A DNA stretch of 64,000 bases from Prevotella communis (lineage in GTDB: Bacteria; Bacteroidota; Bacteroidia; Bacteroidales; Bacteroidaceae), in contig NZ_CP091794.1 of NCBI RefSeq assembly GCF_022024175.1, positions 1,550,001-1,614,000 of the forward strand. Direction: 5' to 3'. Under the pieces are notes generated by a model. It made no database searches and was not told the DNA's origin. It was given only the letters and a program-made list of their open reading frames with translations. How positions within the stretch are numbered: position 1 is the first letter of the stretch; each line of letters starts with the position of its first letter. Below are positions 46,107 through 53,756 of the stretch, piece after piece. A program made the position numbers and the translations under genes.

Positions 46107-46424
46107 TTAAGCGATTACTTGTTTAACTTCTACCTGAGTGAACTGCTCACGATGACCGTTGCGCTTGCGAGAGTCCTTGCGACGCTTCATCTTGAAGACA
46201 ATCACCTTGTCGCCCTTTACCAGCGGGTTCACTACTTCTACTACTACCTTTGCACCTTCTACGGTGGGTGCGCCAACCTTGACAGCGCCGTCGGCATCTA
46301 CGAGCAGCACTTTGTCAAACTCAACAGTCTTGCCTGCCTCCACGTCCTTGATGTGGTGCACGAAGAGCTTCTTGCCCTCCTCAACCTTAAACTGCTGACC
46401 CTGAATTTCTACAATTGCGTACAT
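46107..46424 (-). CDS. rplU: 50S ribosomal protein L21
   Basis: 105 residues from the ATG at 46424 ([19 protein letters not shown]), which is the family's usual start; an upstream in-frame start at 46496 would add residues from the leader. The basic C-terminal half with [19 protein letters not shown] is typical. Pairs with rpmA in the common rplU-rpmA operon. Confidence 0.96.
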   Translation of the reverse strand: MYAIVEIQGQQFKVEEGKKLFVHHIKDVEAGKTVEFDKVLLVDADGAVKVGAPTVEGAKVVVEVVNPLVKGDKVIVFKMKRRKDSRKRNGHREQFTQVEVKQVIA

Positions 46425-46508
46425 TTGATTTTGTTTGTAAATAGGGTTTTTTCCGTAAGGCGGTGCACGTCCGTACACACTTAACCCTGCCTCCACGGAC
46501 TCATTTCG
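46425..46508 (-). promoter_or_regulatory. Possible structured leader of rplU-rpmA
   Basis: About 84 nt between the inferred transcription start and rplU. Contains a 6-bp stem (GTCCGT/ACGGAC, 46500-46469 on the minus strand) and a competing GC-rich pairing around GTGCACCGCC. Autoregulatory leaders are common for ribosomal proteins; there is no match to a known one. Confidence 0.3.
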
Positions 46509-46513
46509 GGGTG

Positions 46514-46521
46514 CAAAGGTA
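46514..46521 (-). promoter_or_regulatory. Promoter -7 box of rplU-rpmA
   Basis: TACCTTTG followed by C on the minus strand, about 90 nt before the rplU start. Confidence 0.7.
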
Positions 46522-46599
46522 CTAATTTTCTATTACATAGAACCTATTGCACCGGATATAATGCTAAACTTTTATGTTTTTTTAACCTGTAGGATAGAC

Positions 46600-47427
46600 T
46601 TAGAGACCTGCTTTTGTCAGTTCCTCGTCCATCTCCTGTTGCAGTTCGCGGGCTTTGTTGCCTGCCACTTCTGCAAAGTGGTCGTCGTTAGAGGCATAGA
46701 TAATGCCACGGCTGGAGTTGACCAGCAGACCGCAGTCTTTGTTCATGCCATATTTGCATACTTCCTGCAAAGAACCGCCCTGGGCACCTACGCCAGGCAC
46801 AAGCAGGAAATGGTCGGGAGCCAGTTTGCGGATGTCCTCGAACATCTTGCCCTGAGTGGCACCTACGACATACATCATGTTGTCGGTGTTGCCCCATTCC
46901 TGACTCTTCTTCAGCACTTTCTCAAACAGACGCTCGCCCTGGGCATCCTCCGTGAGCTGGAAGTCGTGCGAACCCTTGTTGCTGGTCAGGGCCAGCAGGA
47001 TAACCCACTTGCCTTCGTACTGCAGGAAGGGTGTCACGGAATCCTCACCCATATATGGTGCCACGGTCAGTGCGTCGATGTTGTATTCCTCGAAGAACGT
47101 GCGGGCATACATCTGACTGGTGTTACCGATATCACCACGCTTGGCATCTGCGATAATCAGATGGTTGGGGTGATTCTCCTTGATATATTCGCAGGTCTTC
47201 ACGAAAGCTTCCATACCCTTGATACCATAGGCCTCGTAGAAAGCGAGGTTGGGCTTGTAAGCCACACAGTAGGGGGCAGTGGCATCGATGATGGCCTTGT
47301 TGAATTCGAAAATGGGGTCGTGCAGGTCGAAGACGCACTGGGGCATCTTCTTAGGGTCTGTATCCAAACCTACGCAGAGGAAACTGCGCTTCTGCTTAAT
47401 CTGTTGAATGAGTTCTTGACGTGTCAT
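46600..47427 (-). CDS. pyrF: Orotidine 5'-phosphate decarboxylase
   Basis: 275 residues of the longer PyrF subgroup, starting at MTRQELI (ATG 47427). [10 protein letters not shown] at the N-terminus binds substrate; [12 protein letters not shown] carries the catalytic Lys/Asp cluster; PGVGAQGG forms the phosphate loop. It catalyses the last step of UMP synthesis. It lies 48 nt behind prfA on the same strand, probably one transcript. Confidence 0.95.
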   Translation of the reverse strand: MTRQELIQQIKQKRSFLCVGLDTDPKKMPQCVFDLHDPIFEFNKAIIDATAPYCVAYKPNLAFYEAYGIKGMEAFVKTCEYIKENHPNHLIIADAKRGDIGNTSQMYARTFFEEYNIDALTVAPYMGEDSVTPFLQYEGKWVILLALTSNKGSHDFQLTEDAQGERLFEKVLKKSQEWGNTDNMMYVVGATQGKMFEDIRKLAPDHFLLVPGVGAQGGSLQEVCKYGMNKDCGLLVNSSRGIIYASNDDHFAEVAGNKARELQQEMDEELTKAGL

Positions 47428-47475
47428 ATTCTTTATGGTTGTTTGTTGCTGTACCACAGTAACATACTCAACTGG

Positions 47476-48591
47476 TTATAATTCGTTTTCTTTCATTCGC
47501 TCGGCATTCTCGGCCACGGTGAGGGCGTCGATCATTGCCTGGATGTCACCACCAAGGAATCCCTGCAGGTCGTGAGTCGTATAGCCGATACGGTGGTCGG
47601 TCACACGTCCCTGGGGGAAGTTGTACGTGCGGATCTTAGCCGAACGGTCACCGGTAGAGACGAGCGTCTTACGGCGACTGGCTATATCGTCCATGTATTT
47701 CTGGTGTTCCTTATCATATATAAAAGTGTACAGGCGCGAGAGGGCACGCTCCTTGTTCTTTGGCTGGTCGCGCGTCTCGGTACACTCGATGAGGATTTCC
47801 TCGGTCTCTCCGGTATTGGGGTTCTTCCACATATAGCGCAGGCGAACACCAGACTCCACCTTGTTCACGTTCTGGCCACCGGCACCAGAAGAACGGAAGG
47901 TATCCCATTTGATTTCACCTTCGTTGATATGTACCTCGAACTTGTCGGCCTCGGGCAGGACGGCTACCGTTGCTGCTGATGTGTGCATACGGCCCTGGGT
48001 CTCCGTGGCAGGCACACGCTGAACGCGGTGTACACCACTCTCGTATTTCAACGTGCCGTATACATCGGCACCGCTCACGGCAAAGTCGATCTCCTTGTAG
48101 CCGCCTACAGCACCTTCGCTGACGCTGGTCACAGAGAGTGTCCAACCTTTTGAGTCGCAGAAACTCTTGTACATCTTAAACAAATCGCCGGCAAAGAGAC
48201 AGGCTTCGTCACCACCTGTTCCGGCGCGAATCTCCATCTGTACATTCTTCGCATCTTCAGGATCTTTCGGAATGAGGGCTATCTTGATTTCCTCTTCCAA
48301 CTGGGGCTGGAGGGCCTCGTTGGCAGCCAGTTCCTCACGGGCCATCTCCTTCATCTCGGGATCGTCCTCGTTGGCCAGGATATCTTTTGCTTCTTTAATG
48401 CTGTTCAGACAGTTGATGTATCGTTTACGTGCATCCATGATGTCGCCCAGGTCCTTGTATTCCTTCGTGAGTTTCACGAAACGGTTCTGGTCGGCAATCA
48501 CAGCGGGGTCGGTGATGAGTGTTGAAACCTCTTCAAATCGGCTCTCTAATCCGTCAAGTTTCTGTAAAATACTGTTTGTTGTTTCTGCCAT
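47476..48591 (-). CDS. prfA: Peptide chain release factor 1
   Basis: 371 residues. The GGQ motif at 238-240 (GAGGQNVNK) triggers peptidyl-tRNA hydrolysis and the PAT tripeptide (RVPATETQGR) identifies RF1, which reads UAA and UAG. Full length for the family. First gene of the prfA-pyrF unit, divergent from fmt. Confidence 0.96.
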   Translation of the reverse strand: MAETTNSILQKLDGLESRFEEVSTLITDPAVIADQNRFVKLTKEYKDLGDIMDARKRYINCLNSIKEAKDILANEDDPEMKEMAREELAANEALQPQLEEEIKIALIPKDPEDAKNVQMEIRAGTGGDEACLFAGDLFKMYKSFCDSKGWTLSVTSVSEGAVGGYKEIDFAVSGADVYGTLKYESGVHRVQRVPATETQGRMHTSAATVAVLPEADKFEVHINEGEIKWDTFRSSGAGGQNVNKVESGVRLRYMWKNPNTGETEEILIECTETRDQPKNKERALSRLYTFIYDKEHQKYMDDIASRRKTLVSTGDRSAKIRTYNFPQGRVTDHRIGYTTHDLQGFLGGDIQAMIDALTVAENAERMKENEL

Positions 48592-48618
48592 AAAAAGTTG
48601 TTAATCATAATTTGGGTG

Positions 48619-48626
48619 CAAAAGTA
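48619..48626 (-). promoter_or_regulatory. Promoter -7 box of prfA-pyrF
   Basis: TACTTTTG followed by C on the minus strand, 28 nt before the prfA start. Confidence 0.6.
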
Positions 48627-48669
48627 CAAAAAATAATCGACTTTGAGGGCCTATAATAGAAATTTTATC

Positions 48670-48677
48670 TATCTTTG
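48670..48677 (+). promoter_or_regulatory. Promoter -7 box of fmt
   Basis: TATCTTTG followed by C, with TTTG at 48642-48645 as a loosely spaced -33. The ATG at 48693 is 16 nt downstream. Confidence 0.65.
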
Positions 48678-48692
48678 CACTCTGAAAGCGAT

Positions 48693-49664
48693 ATGAAAAT
48701 GCAAAAAGAAGATTTAAGAATAGTATTTATGGGTACTCCGGAGTTTGCCGTCGAGACCCTGAAAGCACTTGTTGAAAACCATTATAATGTGGTGGCTGTT
48801 GTCACCCAGCCAGACAAACCCGTAGGCCGTCATCAGAATGAGCTCCAGCCTTCAGAGGTGAAGAAATACGCGTTGGAGCACAATCTGCCCGTGCTGCAGC
48901 CCGTGAAGATGAAAGACCCCGAGTTCGTGGAGACGCTTCGTTCGTATCAAGCCAACCTTCAGGTCGTGGTAGCATTCCGTATGCTGCCTGAGGTGGTATG
49001 GGCTATGCCTGAATACGGCACTTTCAATGTCCATGCCGCCTTGCTGCCTCAGTATCGTGGCGCGGCCCCCATTAACTGGGCAGTTATCAATGGTGAGACA
49101 GAGACGGGTGTGACAACCTTCTTCCTGGATCATGATATTGATACCGGACGTATTATCATGAAGAAGCATTTTCCTATTCCTGATGACGCCAATGTGGAGT
49201 ATGTCTATGATGGCCTGATGCATCTGGGCGCAGAGATTTGTATGGAGACACTCGAGGCTATCGTTGCTGCCGACGGACATCCTGCAAGTATTCCCCAGGA
49301 AGAGTGTGCCGAGTTGAAAGCGGCTCCGAAGATTTTCAAGGAGACGTGTCAGATAGACTGGAACCAGCCCGCAAAGCGTATCTACGACTTTGTGCGTGGC
49401 TTGTCGCCTTATCCCGGTGCATGGACGGTCCTGAAAGACGAAAAGGGTGGGGATACGGTTCTGAAGATATTCCGTGCCACCAAGACAGATAAACAGGTAA
49501 ATGACAGGGTAGGCACTTTGATGGCTGACAGAAAACATCTGTATATCGCATGTGCAGATGCCTGGCTGCAAATCGATGAGCTGCAGCTGGCTGGAAAAAA
49601 ACGTATGGATGCGCAGGCTTTCCTCAACGGCATGAAGGAGATAGAAAAATATTCTGCTGTATGA
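48693..49664 (+). CDS. fmt: Methionyl-tRNA formyltransferase
   Basis: 323 residues from ATG 48693 (or 48699). The N-terminal Rossmann domain opens with RIVFMGTPEFAVETL; the catalytic region holds FNVHAALLPQYRGAAPINWA with the conserved Asn/His, and DTGRI follows. The C-terminal oligonucleotide-binding domain starts near 210. It formylates initiator Met-tRNA. A TTG further upstream at 48675 is rejected because it lies in the -7 box. Confidence 0.95.
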   Translation: MKMQKEDLRIVFMGTPEFAVETLKALVENHYNVVAVVTQPDKPVGRHQNELQPSEVKKYALEHNLPVLQPVKMKDPEFVETLRSYQANLQVVVAFRMLPEVVWAMPEYGTFNVHAALLPQYRGAAPINWAVINGETETGVTTFFLDHDIDTGRIIMKKHFPIPDDANVEYVYDGLMHLGAEICMETLEAIVAADGHPASIPQEECAELKAAPKIFKETCQIDWNQPAKRIYDFVRGLSPYPGAWTVLKDEKGGDTVLKIFRATKTDKQVNDRVGTLMADRKHLYIACADAWLQIDELQLAGKKRMDAQAFLNGMKEIEKYSAV

Positions 49665-49723
49665 TATAATATTTTGCGAGGCATCACGTTACTAATAATG
49701 TAAACATATAAAAGGAGATGCCT

Positions 49724-49837
49724 ATGCAGATATTTACTTATGATGAAACGCATCCGAGCGAGAAGACGCTCAAGCTGATTAAAGAAATAGCTTATACCTA
49801 TCGGGTAGAAAATAAGCAGGCTTATTGCCTCAATTAA
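49724..49837 (+). CDS. Possible small protein between fmt and rpe
   Basis: 37 residues (MQIFTYDETHPSEKTLKLIKEI...), ending at TAA 49835-49837. An AAAGGAG 7 nt before the ATG is one of the few clear Shine-Dalgarno sites in the window; an ATG at 49718 would add two residues. Charged and soluble, no known family. It fits neatly in the gap and ends 15 nt before rpe, so co-transcription is likely. Confidence 0.42.
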   Translation: MQIFTYDETHPSEKTLKLIKEIAYTYRVENKQAYCLN

Positions 49838-49852
49838 TTAGGAAAAGAAAAA

Positions 49853-50500
49853 ATGACTTTAGTTTCACCTTCTCTTCTAGCGGCCGATTTCTTGCATCTC
49901 GACCAAGATATTCAAATGATTAACCGTTCGGAGGCTGACTGGCTTCACCTGGACGTGATGGATGGTTCGTTTGTGCCCAACATATCGTTTGGCTTCCCCG
50001 TATTGGAAGCTGTGGCGAAAGCATGTAAGAAGCCGCTTGATGTTCATTTCATGATTGAGAAACCGGAGCGCTATATTCAGCAGACGGCAAAGCTTGGTGC
50101 TATGATGATGAATGTGCACCAGGAGGCCTGCCTGCACCTGCATCGTACTATCCAGGAGATTCATCAGGCTGGTATGAAGGCTGGTGTGACGCTGAATCCG
50201 GCAACGCCTGTCTCCGTGCTCGAGGATGTGATCTGTGATGTGGATATGGTGCTTCTGATGAGTGTGAATCCGGGCTTCGGTGGACAGAAGTTCATTGAGA
50301 ATACGATTCAGAAAGTAAAACGACTGCGTCAGCTCATAAATGAGTCGGGCAGTCGTGCATTGATAGAAGTCGACGGTGGTGTGCAAGGTGAAACAGCACC
50401 ACGTCTGGTTGCTGCGGGTGTCGACGTGCTTGTCAGTGGAAGCTATGTGTTCAAAGCTTCTAGTCCTGAAGACGTCATCCATCAGTTGAGGAGCCTGTAA
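49853..50500 (+). CDS. rpe: Ribulose-phosphate 3-epimerase
   Basis: 215 residues of a TIM barrel. Motifs: VSPSLLAADFLHL, LHLDVMDGSFVPN with metal-binding His/Asp, DVHFMIEKPERY, MSVNPGFGGQKF and VDGGVQGET. It interconverts ribulose- and xylulose-5-phosphate in the pentose phosphate pathway, the entry point for xylulose-5-phosphate made by the arabinose genes. A small stem (AGGAGCC/GGCTCCT, 50489-50511) spans its stop. Confidence 0.96.
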   Translation: MTLVSPSLLAADFLHLDQDIQMINRSEADWLHLDVMDGSFVPNISFGFPVLEAVAKACKKPLDVHFMIEKPERYIQQTAKLGAMMMNVHQEACLHLHRTIQEIHQAGMKAGVTLNPATPVSVLEDVICDVDMVLLMSVNPGFGGQKFIENTIQKVKRLRQLINESGSRALIEVDGGVQGETAPRLVAAGVDVLVSGSYVFKASSPEDVIHQLRSL

Positions 50501-50524
50501 CCGCGGCTCCTTGCTGATAAGGAT

Positions 50525-51127
50525 TTAGTATTCGCAGAGCGCCAGTTCTATTTTGTTGTCCTTGGCCATCTTCCTGAGATTAATCAGGGCGTAGCGCATA
50601 CGTCCCAGTGATGTGTTGATGCTGACACCGGTCAGATCGGCAATCTCCTTGAAAGAAAGCTGTTGGAAGTATCGCATATAGACAACCTCACGCTGAGGAG
50701 CGGGCAGAGTGTTCATCATCTTCTTGATGTCGATGAGAATCTGCTCATTAATCATCTCGGCCTCCTTATTGGAGTCCATGACAGACGCATTTTTCAGGTT
50801 CTGCAGGTCGTTCTCTTCGTTGGCGTCAACGATATGGGCAGATTGCTGCTGGCGGTACCAGTCCATGATGCAGTTGTGCGCAATGCGTGTAATCCAAAAC
50901 TGGAACTTGCCAGAGTCGGTATACAACCCTTGCTGCAGTTTGGTTATGACCTTGACGAATGTCTCTTGGAAGATGTCGTCAGCAATGTCATGATCGCGAA
51001 CTACGAACATGATGTAAGTGAACAACTTTGTCTGGGTGCGACTGATTAACTCATCAAACGCACGGTTATCACCTTTTACGTAGAGTAGTGCCAACGCTTC
51101 GTCGGATACTCCTTCAAAATTCTTCAT
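50525..51127 (-). CDS. ECF-type RNA polymerase sigma factor
   Basis: 200 residues. Region 2 (about 15-90) has DIADDIFQETFVKV, the core-binding and -10 recognising helix; region 4 (about 140-195) has LPAPQREVVYMRYFQQLSFKEIADLTGVSINTSLGRMRYAL, an HTH. The sequence between regions 2 and 4 is longer and charged (about 100-130). No anti-sigma gene lies beside it, so control is probably transcriptional or by a distant partner. It has its own strong promoter and is divergent from tsaD. Confidence 0.88.
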   Translation of the reverse strand: MKNFEGVSDEALALLYVKGDNRAFDELISRTQTKLFTYIMFVVRDHDIADDIFQETFVKVITKLQQGLYTDSGKFQFWITRIAHNCIMDWYRQQQSAHIVDANEENDLQNLKNASVMDSNKEAEMINEQILIDIKKMMNTLPAPQREVVYMRYFQQLSFKEIADLTGVSINTSLGRMRYALINLRKMAKDNKIELALCEY

Positions 51128-51214
51128 ATGTCAAGTAATTTTTTATGAAGTAAATTTTGTTTCGATAGGCAATAAATTTTGTTTTTATGAGTTAATAATA
51201 AAGGTTTATCGGTG

Positions 51215-51246
51215 CAAAAGTAGGTAAAAAATATGTAACGACCAAA
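51215..51246 (-). promoter_or_regulatory. Promoter of the sigma factor gene
   Basis: Minus strand TTTG (51246-51243), 20 nt, TACTTTTG (51222-51215). Ideal spacing; leader of about 80 nt. Confidence 0.75.
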
Positions 51247-51287
51247 TTTTTCGCATATTTTTTTGCCGTACGTGCTATTTTTTTTAG

Positions 51288-51295
51288 TACCTTTG
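51288..51295 (+). promoter_or_regulatory. Promoter -7 box of tsaD-pncC
   Basis: TACCTTTG followed by C, with TTTG at 51262-51265 (22 nt spacing). The start codon at 51338 is 43 nt downstream. Confidence 0.7.
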
Positions 51296-51337
51296 CAGTC
51301 TCTTTTGGTGATATTTAAACTGAGAGGATTGATAGAA

Positions 51338-52363
51338 ATGAGTGATATATATATATTAGGTATAGAGTCCAGTTGTGACGATACTTCGGCTGCAGTGCTG
51401 AAAAATGGCGTCTTACTTTCCAATGTTACTGCTTCGCAGGCGGTGCATGAAGCTTATGGTGGCGTTGTGCCGGAATTGGCTTCCCGTGCCCATCAGCAGA
51501 ATGTGGTACCTGTTGTAGATCAGGCAATTAAGAAAGCTGGTATCACAAAGGAGCAGTTGACGGCTGTAGCCTTTACCCGTGGACCCGGTTTGATGGGTTC
51601 CCTTCTGGTAGGTGTCAGTTTCGCCAAGGGTTTCGCCCGCTCCTTGGGTATTCCCCTGATAGACGTAAACCATCTGCAAGGTCATGTCATGGCCCATTTC
51701 ATCAAGGAGTCTGAAGATGACCAGCATTGTCCGCCATTACCTTTCATCTGTTTGCTGGTAAGTGGTGGTAATTCACAGATTGTGCTTGTACGTGCCTATA
51801 ACGATATGGAGGTGCTTGGTCAGACTATCGATGATGCTGCAGGCGAGGCTATAGACAAATGTTCGAAGGTGATGGGACTCGGCTATCCCGGTGGTCCTAT
51901 TATCGACCGTCTGGCCCGTCAGGGTAATCCAAAGGCCTATCAGTTCTCCGAACCTCAGATTCCTGGCTTCGACTACAGTTTCTCAGGTTTGAAGACCTCC
52001 TTCCTTTACAACTTGCGCAAATGGGTGGAGGAAGATCCTGATTTCGTGGAGCATCACAAGGAGGACCTGGCAGCTTCTCTGGAATGGACAATCGTGGATA
52101 TCCTGATGAAGAAACTGCGTCTGGCTGTGAAGCAGACGGGTATCAAGCATGTTGCCGTTGCCGGCGGTGTCAGCGCAAATAATGGTTTGCGCAATGCTTT
52201 CCAGGATCACGCCCGCCGTTATGGCTGGACCATTTATATTCCTAAGTTCAGCTATACCACGGATAATGCAGCAATGATAGGTATCGTGGGTCATTATAAA
52301 TATCTGGATGGTGAGTTCTGTCCGATAGATGCACCTGCTTTTTCAAAAGTAACATTTAAGTAA
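51338..52363 (+). CDS. tsaD: tRNA N6-adenosine threonylcarbamoyltransferase TsaD
   Basis: 341 residues from ATG 51338 (MSDIYILGIESSCDDTS); in-frame codons further upstream fall in and before the promoter. Metal-binding His112 and His116 in NHLQGHVMAHF, the LVSGGNSQIVLV nucleotide loop and AVAGGVSANNGLR are diagnostic. It transfers threonylcarbamoyl to A37 of ANN-reading tRNAs, with TsaB and TsaE encoded elsewhere. Confidence 0.96.
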   Translation: MSDIYILGIESSCDDTSAAVLKNGVLLSNVTASQAVHEAYGGVVPELASRAHQQNVVPVVDQAIKKAGITKEQLTAVAFTRGPGLMGSLLVGVSFAKGFARSLGIPLIDVNHLQGHVMAHFIKESEDDQHCPPLPFICLLVSGGNSQIVLVRAYNDMEVLGQTIDDAAGEAIDKCSKVMGLGYPGGPIIDRLARQGNPKAYQFSEPQIPGFDYSFSGLKTSFLYNLRKWVEEDPDFVEHHKEDLAASLEWTIVDILMKKLRLAVKQTGIKHVAVAGGVSANNGLRNAFQDHARRYGWTIYIPKFSYTTDNAAMIGIVGHYKYLDGEFCPIDAPAFSKVTFK

Positions 52364-52369
52364 AAAGAT

Positions 52370-52885
52370 ATGGATTTCGAAGGAAAGATTATAAGCAGAG
52401 AGATTAGTCAGCTGCTTTGGGAAAGAGAAAAAACTGTTTCTACTGCAGAGAGTTGTACTGGTGGTCGTATTGCAGAAGCAATTATCTCTGTACCAGGTGC
52501 TTCTAAATATTTTAAGGGTGGTATCATCTGCTATGTGAATGAAGTGAAGGAAAACCTGTTGGGAGTTTCACATGATTTGATAGAAGAGAAAACCGCTGTA
52601 TGTGAAGAGGTTGCTGTTGCGATGGTGAAGGGCGCATGCAAGGTGTTGAACACCGATTATGCTATCGCGGCGACGGGCTTAGCTGGTCCTGGAGGTGGTA
52701 CAAAAGAAATTCCTGTTGGTACTATCTGGCTGGCATGTGGTACATCGGAAAAAGTGGTTACATGTAAGATAGAAGAAGACAATGGTCGAGACATGAATCT
52801 GACCTTTGCTACCAATAAAGCTGTACAGATGTTCTGCGACTTCTTGAAGGCCGAGGATGCAACCAGTGAAGGCGAGGAAAGTTAA
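52370..52885 (+). CDS. pncC: CinA C-terminal family nicotinamide-nucleotide amidohydrolase
   Basis: 171 residues: a stand-alone CinA-C domain without the N-terminal MoaB-like half. VSTAESCTGGRIAEAI has the catalytic Ser/Thr region, and ATGLAGPGGGTKEIPVGTIW follows. It deamidates nicotinamide mononucleotide in NAD salvage. It begins 6 nt after tsaD and shares its transcript. The last 15 residues are acidic and poorly conserved. Confidence 0.88.
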   Translation: MDFEGKIISREISQLLWEREKTVSTAESCTGGRIAEAIISVPGASKYFKGGIICYVNEVKENLLGVSHDLIEEKTAVCEEVAVAMVKGACKVLNTDYAIAATGLAGPGGGTKEIPVGTIWLACGTSEKVVTCKIEEDNGRDMNLTFATNKAVQMFCDFLKAEDATSEGEES

Positions 52886-52944
52886 AAAACTTTAAGAGTT
52901 TAATAATTGTCAATTCTCTATTTTTAATTTCCAATAAAAATTCG

Positions 52945-52952
52945 TACCTTTG
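52945..52952 (+). promoter_or_regulatory. Promoter -7 box of rpmB-rpmG-DUF4295
   Basis: TACCTTTG followed by C behind an AT-rich stretch, 52 nt before rpmB. Confidence 0.7.
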
Positions 52953-53004
52953 CACCCTGTTTGGAGTAAGTTACTAAAAAGGAACACAATTAAAGTAGAT
53001 AGCA

Positions 53005-53268
53005 ATGTCTAAAATTTGTCAAATTACAGGAAAGAAGGCACAGATTGGTAATAATGTGTCTCACTCAAAGCACCGCACAAAGCGCAGCTTTGACGTAAAC
53101 CTGTTCAGCAAGAAGTTCTACTATGTAGAGGAGAATTGCTGGATTCAGTTGAAGATCAGCGCTGCTGGCCTTCGTATGATTAATAAAGTAGGTCTTGACG
53201 CCGCTCTGAAGCAGGCTGTAGCCAAAGGCTTCGTGGATTGGAAAGACATTAAAGTAATAGGAGACTAA
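53005..53268 (+). CDS. rpmB: 50S ribosomal protein L28
   Basis: 87 residues beginning [21 protein letters not shown], with the L28 signature [11 protein letters not shown]. The N-terminal Cys pair motif of zinc-type L28 is not present. First gene of a ribosomal trio. Confidence 0.96.
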   Translation: MSKICQITGKKAQIGNNVSHSKHRTKRSFDVNLFSKKFYYVEENCWIQLKISAAGLRMINKVGLDAALKQAVAKGFVDWKDIKVIGD

Positions 53269-53274
53269 TAGACC

Positions 53275-53466
53275 ATGGCAAGCAAGAAAGCAAAAGGCAA
53301 TCGCGTTCAGGTTATCCTGGAGTGCACCGAGATGAAGAATAGTGGTCTTCCCGGCACAAGCCGTTACATTACGACCAAGAATCGTAAGAACACAGCTGAG
53401 CGTCTGGAGTTGATGAAGTATAACCCCATCCTGAAGAAGATGACTCTTCATAAGGAGATTAAGTAA
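53275..53466 (+). CDS. rpmG: 50S ribosomal protein L33
   Basis: 63 residues; [13 protein letters not shown], then [22 protein letters not shown], the core of L33. It lacks the paired zinc Cys motifs (only one Cys), so it is the zinc-free form. It is 6 nt after rpmB. Confidence 0.95.
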   Translation: MASKKAKGNRVQVILECTEMKNSGLPGTSRYITTKNRKNTAERLELMKYNPILKKMTLHKEIK

Positions 53467-53478
53467 TTGTAAGAAAGA

Positions 53479-53637
53479 ATGGCAAAGAAAACCGTTGCTA
53501 CCCTCCACGAAGGTTCGAAGGATGGTCGCGCTTACTCTAAGGTTATCAAGATGGTAAAGAGCCCCAAGACTGGTGCTTACATCTTCGATGAGCAGATGGT
53601 TCCCAACGAAGCCGTTAAGGACTTCTTCAAGAACTAA
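53479..53637 (+). CDS. DUF4295 family protein, probable Bacteroidetes ribosomal protein
   Basis: 52 residues from ATG 53479 to TAA 53635-53637: MAKKTVATLHEGSKDGRAYS and a Lys-rich middle. It is the short basic DUF4295 protein that follows rpmB and rpmG throughout Bacteroidetes. I recall it being seen in a Bacteroidetes ribosome structure and named bL38; that is memory, not something the sequence shows. The gap to rpmG is 12 nt, and a strong terminator follows, so the three form one unit. Confidence 0.85.
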   Translation: MAKKTVATLHEGSKDGRAYSKVIKMVKSPKTGAYIFDEQMVPNEAVKDFFKN

Positions 53638-53669
53638 TCTAGTTAGATTATATTTTTTATCTAAATAAT

Positions 53670-53707
53670 TAAGGCTGTACGCAATCATGTGTACAGCCTT
53701 TTTTTTG
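53670..53707 (+). terminator. Terminator of the rpmB operon
   Basis: AAGGCTGTAC, a 10-nt loop, GTACAGCCTT, then T8. Confidence 0.9.
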
Positions 53708-53756
53708 TGTCTTGATAGTCTTTCTTTTTGGAAAGGGCTGCGTTCTATTTTTTTTT

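Noticed and set aside
50489..50511. Terminator between rpe and the sigma factor gene
   Set aside because: A 7-bp stem exists across the rpe stop, but there is no T tract on either strand, so it is only mentioned in the rpe entry.
51263..51337. Extended N-terminus for TsaD
   Set aside because: The extension would span the promoter at 51288, and the conserved protein starts at MSDIYILGIESS.
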